The notes under the pieces were generated by a model. That model was given only the letters and a program-made list of their open reading frames with translations, did no database searches and had not been told where the DNA came from. 64,000 bases of DNA from Bdellovibrionales bacterium RIFOXYA1_FULL_36_14 (GTDB taxonomy: Bacteria > Bdellovibrionota > Bacteriovoracia > Bacteriovoracales > Bacteriovoracaceae): NCBI GenBank assembly GCA_001769975.1, contig MEPW01000054.1, positions 21,099 through 85,098 of the forward strand, written 5' to 3'. The position numbers and the translations under genes were made by a program. Of the stretch, positions 1 through 8,386 are shown piece by piece. Every line of letters begins with the position of its first letter. Position 1 is the first letter of the stretch.

Positions 1-33
1 ATTTTATGTAATTGGAAAGGAATATTTGGGAAC

Positions 34-1254
34 ATGAAGTTTAATATTTCTAAACTTTCTATTTTAATTATTTTTGTATCTTCTACTTGCTTGGGAAGTT
101 TCTTTTTTTTAAAAAATATAAAAGAGGATTCCCTTTTCAAACTACACGAGGGTTTACTAGCTAAAAATCTGTCCAAAGCACTTGAAAATGAAACTCAAGG
201 TTGGCCAGATACTATGACCAATGAAGATGATGAATACAAAATCATCTATACCTTTAACAATGAGCTTACTCAATATATTCAAAAACTAATCAAGGAAAAA
301 GCGGCAGATTATACGATTGTTACAGTTATTGATAATAATTCTGGAAATGTTTTATCGGCAGTCGGTTATGAGCGAGAAGGAAAAAGATTTTTATCTCATT
401 TACCATTTACCTCAACTCATCCCTCAGCAAGCTTGATAAAAATTGTTACGGCAGCAGAATTACTGGAAAAAGGGAAAATTGATACAGAAAGTATGTTTGC
501 AGTAAATGGTAGTGGATCAACACTTTATAAATACCAGCTAAAAGATAAAATAAATAGATGGACCAAATTTTTGACATTTAAACATGCCTTTGCTCTTTCA
601 AATAATGTTGTGTTTGGTAAAGCTGCGGTTGATTACTTGTCCGGTAATGGTATTTCTAAGATGGCAAAATTCTTCGGATTTAATACTGAACTTTTTAGGG
701 AAGTAAAAATGGCAAAGTCAGTTTTTAACATGCCTGAAAACCAGTATAATCTGGCTGAATATGCATCAGGTTTAAACCGAGATACTCAAATCAGCCCAAT
801 ACATGGTGCTTTGTTATCGACCATTATAGCTAATAAAGGGGTTTTGAAATATCCTAAATTTGTGAAAAAAATTGTTGATCCCAAAACGGGTGAAACAATT
901 TGGATGAATCCTAGCAAGCAAGAGCGAGCAATTAGCAACGAAACTGCGCTAGATTTAGAACATTTGATGTCTTATACTGCCCGGAAAGGAACTGCTCGAA
1001 GTGTCTGGGATAAAATGCAGCGGAATTTAAAAGACACACTTATTGTGGGCGGTAAAACTGGCAGTATAACAGGTGGATTACCTTACGGAAAAAGAGATTG
1101 GTTTACAGCCTTTGCGATTCCAGAAAATGAAAGCGACAAAGGGATTTCGGTTTGTGTAATGAATATTAATAAGGAAAAGTGGTATATAAAATCAACCTAT
1201 CTGGTTAGAAAAATAATTGAATTTTATTATAATAAAGTAAGTCCAATTAATTAA
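34..1254 (+). CDS. Penicillin-binding transpeptidase-domain protein
   Basis: Probably a periplasmic D,D-transpeptidase that cross-links peptidoglycan, or a related beta-lactam-binding enzyme. The three active-site motifs of the serine acyltransferase family are visible in order: SLIK at residues 133-136 (SxxK), SNN at 189-191 (SxN) and KTG at 341-343 inside VGGKTGSITGG. Residues 7-25 are hydrophobic and look like an uncleaved signal anchor. At 406 residues it is short for FtsI or PBP2, with only about 85 residues before the transpeptidase fold and no obvious dimerisation domain. The ATG lies only 33 bases into the window, so upstream context is unknown. The next gene starts 19 bases downstream, so co-transcription is likely. 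Class is confident; physiological role (division, elongation or other) is not. Confidence 0.85.
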   Translation: MKFNISKLSILIIFVSSTCLGSFFFLKNIKEDSLFKLHEGLLAKNLSKALENETQGWPDTMTNEDDEYKIIYTFNNELTQYIQKLIKEKAADYTIVTVIDNNSGNVLSAVGYEREGKRFLSHLPFTSTHPSASLIKIVTAAELLEKGKIDTESMFAVNGSGSTLYKYQLKDKINRWTKFLTFKHAFALSNNVVFGKAAVDYLSGNGISKMAKFFGFNTELFREVKMAKSVFNMPENQYNLAEYASGLNRDTQISPIHGALLSTIIANKGVLKYPKFVKKIVDPKTGETIWMNPSKQERAISNETALDLEHLMSYTARKGTARSVWDKMQRNLKDTLIVGGKTGSITGGLPYGKRDWFTAFAIPENESDKGISVCVMNINKEKWYIKSTYLVRKIIEFYYNKVSPIN

Positions 1255-1273
1255 AAAAAGCTGGTGGAAAGCA

Positions 1274-2638
1274 GTGAATTGTGTTCAATCATGGTCGATA
1301 TTAAATGACTCAGTAAATGATTATAACCAGATTGCAGGTAAAGAGGTATCAAAACCGCAAATCCAAAAAATTTTTAGCAGTTTGCATTTTATTATTCTGG
1401 TTATCCGTTTTCCCGGGTTAACAAAGTATATTTATCTAGGTAGAGGAAAACGATTTGAAGGTATGTATTTATTTGATAAAAATGTTGAATCTAGATATAG
1501 GGCATCGGATAAGTTTTTAAGTTATATAAGAAAATATTTAGGTGACTCCAGAATTTTGGGAATTTCGTGTTTCAAGCAAGATCGGATTTTAACCATAGAG
1601 TACCATTCGGCTGAGCATCAAGGTTCATTCTCATTTTTCTGGAAGGGTAACAATTTGTTTTTTTCAAATATTTATAAGGTTGAAGGTGCATATCATTTGT
1701 TTAAATCTTGGAATCAAAAAACTTCATTAGTTGACAAATTTAGTTTGGATCACTTTGCAGAATTGGGTTTTTCCCAATTACCAGATAATTTTTTTTTAAA
1801 AAAAAGTGGAAAGGAAGTTACTTATCAATCGTATGTTGATTTTCTTTCGGAGATTTATAGCGGTGCAAAGTTACAAAAAAAAGTTCACCAAAAGTTAGAA
1901 AGAAAAAAAAGTAAAATTTTAAGTGATCTAGAGAAAAATTTAAAATGGACAAAATTTAAGGAAATCTTGGAAACGCCCAACTTGGATTTGACTCAATTTC
2001 AAAACCTTATAGTAGATGATATTACGATAAAATTTTTTGAAAACCAAAGTCATTATCAAAGATTAGATCTAGTTTATAAAAAAATTAAAAAGCTTAAAAA
2101 GGGTTACGAGATACAATTACAAAGATTGAAAAATGTTGAAAGCGAAGAACAAAAAACTAAATTAATTATAAGAAGTGAGGCACCTTATGCACCCATTCCT
2201 CCGGTGTGGAAAAGTGGAAATATCAAAAATATAAATGAAAAAAAAGAAAAAACTGATATTGATTATTATTTAATGGATAGCATTCAATTAGGGATAGGGT
2301 ATAGCGCCAAGGGTAATGATCAACTACGAATACTGTGGGCCAACCCTAAGGATCTGTGGTTTCACATTGAGGGGCAACCCAGCGCCCACTTGGTAGTTAA
2401 AGTGGGTAGTTTGGAAAATTTGACATCTAAACAACTTGAGCTGATTGGTTCGTTACTGAAGGACTATTCTTCCTACAAGGATGAAAAAGTACCAATGGTA
2501 TATAGTTCTGTTAAGAATCTTAAGGGAGTAAAAGGTTCTCCAGGAAAAGTTATTTGTAAAAAAACAAAATTTGTTACAATATGGTATGATAAGGATTACA
2601 AGCAAAAAATGGTTTTGATTCAGGGGAGCGAAACATGA
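1274..2638 (+). CDS. NFACT-family protein, RqcH/Tae2-like
   Basis: Resembles RqcH/FbpA/Tae2 (NFACT) proteins, which bind obstructed 50S-peptidyl-tRNA complexes and recruit tRNA-Ala for C-terminal alanine tailing. What is seen: an N-terminal domain with QDRILTI around residues 102-108, matching the family's Asp-Arg (DR) motif; a lysine-rich coiled region in the middle (about 200-300); and a C-terminal NFACT-R-like segment (about 335-445) with the telltale LWFHIEGQPSAH. At 454 residues it is shorter than typical RqcH (about 570), mainly in the middle. The start is GTG, with a GGTGG-like ribosome site upstream. The stop overlaps the next start (ATGA), indicating translational coupling. Family is fairly sure; RqcH activity is inferred. 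Confidence 0.72.
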   Translation: MNCVQSWSILNDSVNDYNQIAGKEVSKPQIQKIFSSLHFIILVIRFPGLTKYIYLGRGKRFEGMYLFDKNVESRYRASDKFLSYIRKYLGDSRILGISCFKQDRILTIEYHSAEHQGSFSFFWKGNNLFFSNIYKVEGAYHLFKSWNQKTSLVDKFSLDHFAELGFSQLPDNFFLKKSGKEVTYQSYVDFLSEIYSGAKLQKKVHQKLERKKSKILSDLEKNLKWTKFKEILETPNLDLTQFQNLIVDDITIKFFENQSHYQRLDLVYKKIKKLKKGYEIQLQRLKNVESEEQKTKLIIRSEAPYAPIPPVWKSGNIKNINEKKEKTDIDYYLMDSIQLGIGYSAKGNDQLRILWANPKDLWFHIEGQPSAHLVVKVGSLENLTSKQLELIGSLLKDYSSYKDEKVPMVYSSVKNLKGVKGSPGKVICKKTKFVTIWYDKDYKQKMVLIQGSET

Positions 2639-3459
2639 CAAGTGGCAAATTTAAAAAAATATTTTTATTGTTTGGATTGTGCCTATCTTTTAGCGCTTTT
2701 TCAGATATTCAAAAAATAGAATATTTCGATAACCAATATTATCATCCCGAAGAATTTGGTCTAAGAGACTTGGTATTTAAAGTTAAAATATCCGGTCTAG
2801 AAGAAGAATTAACCAACGAAAAAATATTTGGAAAGATTGAAAATTTATATTTCCAAGTTTTTTGGATGTACCCAGGGAAATTCAAAATAGAGGTTAACGG
2901 AATACCCAAGGGTTTTGATAATAGAGTAGAAATGTTACGCCAAATGATTAAAACCAGAATGGATTTTGTTATTCCTCAGAGGTTAGCTCCTCAAATGAGA
3001 GTATATACGTTTACTTCTAAAGTTGAGCAAAATCAAAAGATATTTAATGGAGAAGATAAAACCGGAAAAACTCCACAAAGAGAGCTTCAACTAATATTTG
3101 ACAATAAAGATAGATTAATAAGCATAAAAAACATGGGTAGTTTGGGGGTTAACATATCGAAGCTTAAAATGGATAAGAAAACCTGGAGCAAGGGTAAGTG
3201 GGTACTGGATGAATTAAACACTGAAGTAACCAACTTAAATAACGTAACGACGACTATGAATCACAAGATTAAATATTTGGAGGAAAATGGTTTAGGACTG
3301 CCCGAGACCATAATTATCAATACAAATTATAAAGCACCAGGCGTTGATGTTAAAACTAAAAATATAGAAAGCATTTATACTTTTAGTGATTATCAGATTA
3401 ATACCCAGAGAGCGAAGCAAACGATTGAGACAGCAGAAAAGGGTCTTTTGAAAAAGTAA
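2635..3459 (+). CDS. Secreted protein of unknown function
   Basis: I do not recognise a named family. The first 23 residues are a clear Sec signal peptide (KKIFLLFGLCLSFSAFS), with likely cleavage before DIQK, so the mature protein should be periplasmic or outer-membrane-associated. The rest (about 250 residues) is polar, with alternating beta-type segments; FQVFWMYPGKFKIEVNGIPKG resembles the pattern in LolA-like lipoprotein carriers, but this is only an impression. It starts inside the stop of the NFACT gene (4-base ATGA overlap), so it is co-translated with it. The next gene is 150 bases away and has its own candidate promoter, so this is probably the end of the operon. Confidence 0.7.
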   Translation: MTSGKFKKIFLLFGLCLSFSAFSDIQKIEYFDNQYYHPEEFGLRDLVFKVKISGLEEELTNEKIFGKIENLYFQVFWMYPGKFKIEVNGIPKGFDNRVEMLRQMIKTRMDFVIPQRLAPQMRVYTFTSKVEQNQKIFNGEDKTGKTPQRELQLIFDNKDRLISIKNMGSLGVNISKLKMDKKTWSKGKWVLDELNTEVTNLNNVTTTMNHKIKYLEENGLGLPETIIINTNYKAPGVDVKTKNIESIYTFSDYQINTQRAKQTIETAEKGLLKK

Positions 3460-3553
3460 TAACCGCAAAATACCGCATTTTTCTAATTATTTATTTGATT
3501 TAGTGATATGCAAAAATAGCACTAAGTTGATCGTTCAAAGTCACTTAAATTTC

Positions 3554-3582
3554 TTGGTAAAAGAATAAATAGCGTTTAAAAT
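3554..3582 (+). promoter_or_regulatory. Candidate sigma70 promoter for the rRNA methyltransferase gene
   Basis: TTGGTA at 3554-3559 and TAAAAT at 3577-3582 are separated by 17 bases, about 27 bases before the start codon. A second possible -10 (TATAAT, 3587-3592) lies just downstream without a good -35. The surrounding gap (3460-3609) holds no gene I can support. Confidence 0.35.
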
Positions 3583-3609
3583 TGATTATAATAAATAACT
3601 GGTATAAAA

Positions 3610-4818
3610 ATGCAAAATTTGAAACTAAAGAAAAATATCAATGTGTCTTTTTTTCGGTCTGGAAGAATCCTTGTTGAAAAAGATTTTACATATTTGCCAT
3701 CATCACTAATTCCGGGTGAGTGGGTTTTTTATGAATGCCCAGACGGTTTGAAATTTTTAGGGTTTATTAATACTAGAACTTCCAAAGGGGTAGTTGCTTA
3801 TATCATTAAACCAATTTTAGATTCACATTTAAATTCATTTACCGAAGAACAAATTGCTAAAAAAGTAATCGAAGAAAATTTAAATAGATCTATTCAACTT
3901 CGAAAAAAATTTTACAAAGAAAAAGATAATTATCGGTTAATCTATGGTTTTAATGATGCCTTGCCGGGGCTTATAGCTGATTGCTATCTAAATTGCATTT
4001 TAATCCAAATACAAACAGCGGGTCTGGATAGATTCAGAGATTATATAAAACAATATTTAGAACAGACATGTAAAAAACAAGTTTTAATTATTGATAAAAT
4101 TGAAAATCGAAAAAATGAAGTCTTGCCTAATTTCAATACCAATGAAACTATTTCCCAAATTGAAGTTATTGATAATGGTTTTTCATTTACACTTCCATTT
4201 AACATAATCCAAAAAAACGGTTTCTATTTTGATCATGCTCACAATAGGACCAAAATGGAAACTTTCTTAAGTAAATATCACGGAAATAAAAATCATGGTT
4301 TAGACCTTTTTTGCTACACAGGTAGTTGGGGCATGCACCTGAAGAGAGCTGGATTTGACAATGTCACTTTTGTAGATCAAGGAGACTATGAAAGCATATT
4401 AATTGATTGTGCAAAAAAAAACAATCTTGAAAAAGGAATTGAATACATTCGAGGTGATGTATTTGATAGCCTTGATAAATTAAATATTCAAAATAAAAAA
4501 TATGATATGGTGGTTTGTGACCCACCGGCATTTAGTAAAGATATAAAAAATCTTAATAGCGCACTTAAGGGGTATCGCAAATTATATAAAAAAATAATTC
4601 CAGTGTTGAATCCTCAAGCGCTATTAGTGTGTGCTAGCTGTACGTTTGGCGTTTCTCTTAATGACTTATCCACCATTGTTAATGAAAATGCAGCCAACCA
4701 AAATAAAAGGTGTGTACTGGCGGATTTAGGAACCCAAGGATGTGATCATAATATAAATGATTTTGATAATAAGGGTTATTATTTAAAATATCTTTTATTT
4801 TATTTAGAAGACAATTAA
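3610..4818 (+). CDS. Class I SAM-dependent rRNA (cytosine-C5) methyltransferase, RlmI-like
   Basis: Very likely a 23S rRNA m5C methyltransferase of the RlmI/RlmK-like group. N-terminal about 75 residues fit a PUA RNA-binding domain; a central alpha/beta region follows, then a Rossmann methyltransferase domain from about residue 200. Visible motifs are the SAM loop LDLFCYTGSWGMHLKRAG, the catalytic-loop signature VCDPPAFSK, and CASCT, where the RlmI family keeps a catalytic cysteine. The length of 402 is normal for the family. It is preceded by a candidate promoter and followed 13 bases later by the MoxR gene, so it may lead into the Bat operon. Exact target nucleotide (C1962 in E. coli RlmI) is inferred from the family. 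Confidence 0.88.
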   Translation: MQNLKLKKNINVSFFRSGRILVEKDFTYLPSSLIPGEWVFYECPDGLKFLGFINTRTSKGVVAYIIKPILDSHLNSFTEEQIAKKVIEENLNRSIQLRKKFYKEKDNYRLIYGFNDALPGLIADCYLNCILIQIQTAGLDRFRDYIKQYLEQTCKKQVLIIDKIENRKNEVLPNFNTNETISQIEVIDNGFSFTLPFNIIQKNGFYFDHAHNRTKMETFLSKYHGNKNHGLDLFCYTGSWGMHLKRAGFDNVTFVDQGDYESILIDCAKKNNLEKGIEYIRGDVFDSLDKLNIQNKKYDMVVCDPPAFSKDIKNLNSALKGYRKLYKKIIPVLNPQALLVCASCTFGVSLNDLSTIVNENAANQNKRCVLADLGTQGCDHNINDFDNKGYYLKYLLFYLEDN

Positions 4819-4831
4819 CCAGAGGAATAAA

Positions 4832-5782
4832 ATGGCTTTTGATGCAAGAGAAAAAATTGATAGTGTATTAAAAAATGCAAGTAAAATGGTTTTTGGACAA
4901 GACTGGATGTTAGAATCCATCATGGCGGGGCTTATTTGTGAAGGTCATTTATTAATTGAAGGCATGCCAGGTTTGGGTAAAACATTGGCGGTTTCGGTCA
5001 TGAGTAAACTTTGTGATCTTTCTTTTAAAAGAGTGCAATTTACTCCGGACTTACTACCATCGGATTTAATTGGTACTATGATTTATAGTCAAAAAAGTGA
5101 AACCTTTACCACTAAATTTGGCCCACTATTCACACAAATACTTTTAGCTGATGAAATTAACCGTTCGCCGGCGAAAGTGCAGGCAGCCTTACTAGAGGGG
5201 ATGGCCGAACGTCAAGTGACTATTGGGGAAACTACGTATCCATTAACTAGACCTTTTGTGGTGTTGGCTACCCAAAATCCAATTGATCAAGAAGGTACTT
5301 ATCCACTTCCAGAAGCTCAACTTGATCGCTTTATGATGAAAATAAAAGTTGATTATCCAAGTTTAGAAGCCGAACTTAAAATCCTTGATTTAAAAAAAGA
5401 GACTATAGATCAAACTCAAAATATTTTAAACCCGACAGATATTGGGAAAATTGCAGAAGTTGTGGATGGTATTTATGTCGATCCTAAAATTAAAAATCTG
5501 ATTGTTAAGTTAGTACATTCTACCAGACCGGATTGTCCGACTTTTCCGAAAAGGTTGCAGGGAGCGGTACTTGCAGGAGCATCTCCGCGAGCATCTATAT
5601 GGCTCTATAAAATTGGAAAGTTTATGGCTTTTATGGATGGCAAAGACTTTGTCAGCCCCGATCATTTATTTAAAATTATTCCTAGTGTTTTAGGCCATCG
5701 TATTATTCTTACCTATGAAGCGACGGTAGATAATTTGCAAAGCGGCAAGGTAGCCTTGGAAATTGCTTCATCATTGGTTTAA
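4832..5782 (+). CDS. MoxR-family AAA+ ATPase of a Bat operon
   Basis: A cytoplasmic AAA+ ATPase of the MoxR family, thought to act as a chaperone with VWA proteins encoded next to it. Walker A GMPGLGKT is at residues 44-51, Walker B LLADEINR near 107-114, and the sensor region ATQNPIDQEGTYPLPEAQLDRF is typical of MoxR. Length (316) is normal. It opens the set moxR - DUF58 - adaptor - VWA - VWA/TPR - batD, and only 3 bases separate its stop from the DUF58 start. The client of this ATPase cannot be read from sequence; in other bacteria Bat/MoxR systems are linked to envelope stress and oxygen tolerance. Confidence 0.93.
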   Translation: MAFDAREKIDSVLKNASKMVFGQDWMLESIMAGLICEGHLLIEGMPGLGKTLAVSVMSKLCDLSFKRVQFTPDLLPSDLIGTMIYSQKSETFTTKFGPLFTQILLADEINRSPAKVQAALLEGMAERQVTIGETTYPLTRPFVVLATQNPIDQEGTYPLPEAQLDRFMMKIKVDYPSLEAELKILDLKKETIDQTQNILNPTDIGKIAEVVDGIYVDPKIKNLIVKLVHSTRPDCPTFPKRLQGAVLAGASPRASIWLYKIGKFMAFMDGKDFVSPDHLFKIIPSVLGHRIILTYEATVDNLQSGKVALEIASSLV

Positions 5783-5785
5783 AGA

Positions 5786-6631
5786 ATGGATTTATTAAGT
5801 TTAAAAAAAACTGTTTCCAGATTAAAAACCCAGTTGTTTAAAAACTCTAATAGCTTTTCAGTAGGAATGTTAAAATCTCATTTTAAAGGAAGTGGTTTGC
5901 AGTTTAAGGAACATCGGGTGTATTGTCCGGGAGATGATGTACGTTTTATTGATTGGAAAATTATTGCTAAAACCAATGGCGCTTATGTTAAAACATTTGA
6001 TGAGGAAAGAAATGTGGAAATAGTGGTAATTTTAGATGCATCAGCTACCATGCTTTCAGGTATTAATAATATTTCCAAACTGCAAGCAGGCATTGAGATT
6101 TGTTCTTTACTTTACTTACTAGCTAAAGAAACCAACGACAAGGTGCACGCCATAGTAATATCAGATAGTATAATCAGTTTGCCCAAACTGTCTGGGGAAG
6201 AGGGAGTGGTTGCATTAATTAGCACTTTACAAAAAAATAATATTTTAAGGGAAAATGGCCAGGTAAATATTCACTATAAGCATACACGTGATGTTACTTT
6301 TAGGGAGAAGGCGTCAGTATTGATGAAATATTTGCATAAAAAAAAGGAAGTAGTGATACTTTCAGATTTTAACGATTTTTTTGATAAAGATACATTAAAC
6401 AGAATAGTTTCTAAGCGTAATATTCATTGCTTTCAATTAGTATCACCGCTAGATTCTGCACAAAAATTACCTTATTTGTTATATTGCAGTGAAGGGGTAA
6501 ATAAAAAAAACAGAAGTGGAGTGGTGCATTTTTATGACAAAGATGAATTGAAAGGAAGCTTAGGAAAAAAAATTAAAAAGTTAATTATTAGTGAAAGATA
6601 TCTGGAGGATTTTGTTAAGGAAATGTTGTGA
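5786..6631 (+). CDS. DUF58 domain protein of a Bat operon
   Basis: A DUF58 protein, a VWA-like family almost always encoded beside MoxR ATPases. The diagnostic segment GSGLQFKEHRVYCPGDDVRFIDW lies about residues 33-55, followed by a VWA-type core beginning VVILDASATM (about 83-92). At 281 residues it is a compact member without the N-terminal membrane helices seen in some DUF58 proteins, so a cytoplasmic or peripheral location is likely. It overlaps the next gene by 4 bases (ATGA). Family is sure; molecular function is unknown for the family generally. Confidence 0.88.
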   Translation: MDLLSLKKTVSRLKTQLFKNSNSFSVGMLKSHFKGSGLQFKEHRVYCPGDDVRFIDWKIIAKTNGAYVKTFDEERNVEIVVILDASATMLSGINNISKLQAGIEICSLLYLLAKETNDKVHAIVISDSIISLPKLSGEEGVVALISTLQKNNILRENGQVNIHYKHTRDVTFREKASVLMKYLHKKKEVVILSDFNDFFDKDTLNRIVSKRNIHCFQLVSPLDSAQKLPYLLYCSEGVNKKNRSGVVHFYDKDELKGSLGKKIKKLIISERYLEDFVKEML

Positions 6632-7422
6632 TGATAAGATTTTTGCAATTAGTACTGTTATCAATGTTTTTATCAAACACCTGGAGTGACGATGGTACTA
6701 TTTCTGGAAAAATTATTAGTTTGACAGGAAAAAGAGAGTTGGTCTTTGAAGGGGATATTTTTGAAGCAAAAATATTAATTTGGCCTTTTATAAATCAATT
6801 TGAATATCATAAAGAAGCATTAAAAAGTTTTAATTTAGAAGGTTGTATAAAACTTTTGAAAATAAACAAAATGGAATTTTCTAAAAACAATAGTGATCTT
6901 TTGGAAATTTTTGGGTTATTTGTTTTAATTAAAAAACCACTCACCAGTAGTTTAATTTGGAAAAATAAAGATATAGCTATTGATTTTAAAATAGATACAT
7001 TTGCTTTTAATCAAACGCAAGGACGTTTAAGTGAGCATATTGTTTTGTCTCAACGAAAAGATGGCAAGATACATGTTAATTATATAATTACTGGACTGGT
7101 TATTTCGTTGAGCTTGCTAGGAATTGGTTATGTTATTTTGCGAAGGAAAAAACAAAAGAAAGTATTGAATCTAAATGACGAAAAAAAATTCTATATGGAT
7201 AATTTTGATCATTTGGATACTCGAGAGAAAATTGAGCAAATATATCAAGAAAAAAGGAAATGGGAGAAGTATATATACAATCTAGATGTATATAATGAAT
7301 ATTTAAATTGCATAAATCAAATCCAGTATAAAAAAAATTGGACTAGCCATGATCTGGATGTGGCGGTCAATACAACCAAGAAGCTCAAGGAATCTTTCAT
7401 GGAGAGTAGTCGTGTTGTATAG
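6628..7422 (+). CDS. Membrane adaptor protein of the Bat operon (DUF4381-like position)
   Basis: Not recognised by a strong motif. It has an N-terminal signal peptide (about 1-20), a periplasmic region of about 130 residues, one transmembrane helix near 150-170 (YIITGLVISLSLLGIGYVIL) followed by the basic stop RRKKQKK, and a charged cytoplasmic tail of about 90 residues with helical character. Such a single-pass protein between DUF58 and the first VWA gene takes the place of the DUF4381/BatC-type adaptor in other Bat operons; that role is inferred from position. Its 3' end overlaps the start of the VWA gene by about 11 bases. Confidence 0.72.
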   Translation: MMIRFLQLVLLSMFLSNTWSDDGTISGKIISLTGKRELVFEGDIFEAKILIWPFINQFEYHKEALKSFNLEGCIKLLKINKMEFSKNNSDLLEIFGLFVLIKKPLTSSLIWKNKDIAIDFKIDTFAFNQTQGRLSEHIVLSQRKDGKIHVNYIITGLVISLSLLGIGYVILRRKKQKKVLNLNDEKKFYMDNFDHLDTREKIEQIYQEKRKWEKYIYNLDVYNEYLNCINQIQYKKNWTSHDLDVAVNTTKKLKESFMESSRVV

Positions 7423-8386
7423 AAATCCAGAATTGATATATTGGGGGTTGGTTTGTGCATTCATTTGGAGTGTTGCTTATTTTAAAATATTTAAAAAAGC
7501 ACAGCTGGTAATACCCAAGAGGTTTATTGGCAAAAAAAGGATTTGGCGTAGAAGTTTTATTTTTTTAATTGGCATTGTTGGCTGGATATTTTTAACCATA
7601 TCAATCATGGGTCCACGTAAACCTTTAGCAGGAGTGGAAAATGAGATTGATGTGATTGATATTTTTTTTATTGTTGATGTTTCTAATTCTATGCAAGCAA
7701 TCGATTTTAAGCCTAATCGGTTGGAGGTAGCTAAGGCAAAAATCAAGCAATTTATGCATGATAGGAAAGAAGATCGGATTGCTATTATAGTTTTTGCTGA
7801 GAGTGCTTTTACTCTGTTACCATTAACCACAGATTTTAATTTGGTTATCAAGATGGTGGATAAAATTGGAGAAATAAATTTAAGTAGTGGAACTAATATT
7901 GGTGATGCCATTGGGCTCACTGCCGGAAGGGCCGGTATGTCCATGGCCAAAAACAAGATAGCTATCTTACTTACGGATGGAGTGAACAATGTCGGAAGCA
8001 TGACCCCTATAGAGGCTGCAGAAGAAGCTAGGAAGCAAAATCTTAAAATATATACTATCGGTATTGGTAGCGATAAAAATGCACTTTTACCTCAAAAAAA
8101 TAAAGCAACCGGAGTGGTTACGCTTATTCCTTTGCCGGGAGGAAGTGTTGATTTGAAAACTCTTCAAGAAATAGCAAAAATTACGGGTGGTCATCACTTC
8201 TATGCGGACGATGAAAACAACTTGAAAAAAATATTTTCATCTATCCAAAATATTGAAAAATCAAAAATTAAAACTTACGGAAAAATTATTTATGACGAAT
8301 TTTATATAAAGTATTTAATTATGGGAGTTATATTGATGATAATGTGTGAATTAAGTAGGCGATGGATTACCAGAGAGGGTGCTTGA
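7412..8386 (+). CDS. batA: BatA-like VWA-domain membrane protein
   Basis: A membrane-anchored von Willebrand factor A protein. The ORF track begins at 7349, but GTG 7412 (or TTG 7415) is a better start because GGAGAG at 7401-7406 is well placed; the protein then begins with a transmembrane helix. A second helix (about residues 48-66) precedes the VWA domain, whose metal-site motif DVSNS is at 89-93, with the later TDGVNNVG loop also present. A last helix lies near the C-terminus, so the VWA domain sits in one compartment between two anchors as in BatA/BatB. It is coupled to both neighbours by overlap. The role in a Bat envelope-stress complex is inferred from context. Confidence 0.85.
   Translation: MLYRNPELIYWGLVCAFIWSVAYFKIFKKAQLVIPKRFIGKKRIWRRSFIFLIGIVGWIFLTISIMGPRKPLAGVENEIDVIDIFFIVDVSNSMQAIDFKPNRLEVAKAKIKQFMHDRKEDRIAIIVFAESAFTLLPLTTDFNLVIKMVDKIGEINLSSGTNIGDAIGLTAGRAGMSMAKNKIAILLTDGVNNVGSMTPIEAAEEARKQNLKIYTIGIGSDKNALLPQKNKATGVVTLIPLPGGSVDLKTLQEIAKITGGHHFYADDENNLKKIFSSIQNIEKSKIKTYGKIIYDEFYIKYLIMGVILMIMCELSRRWITREGA

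Noticed and set aside
3460-3609. TTAGTG/CACTAA inverted repeat (6 bp, 15-base loop) in the gap before the methyltransferase gene
   Set aside because: Too short and too far apart to rise above chance in AT-rich DNA.
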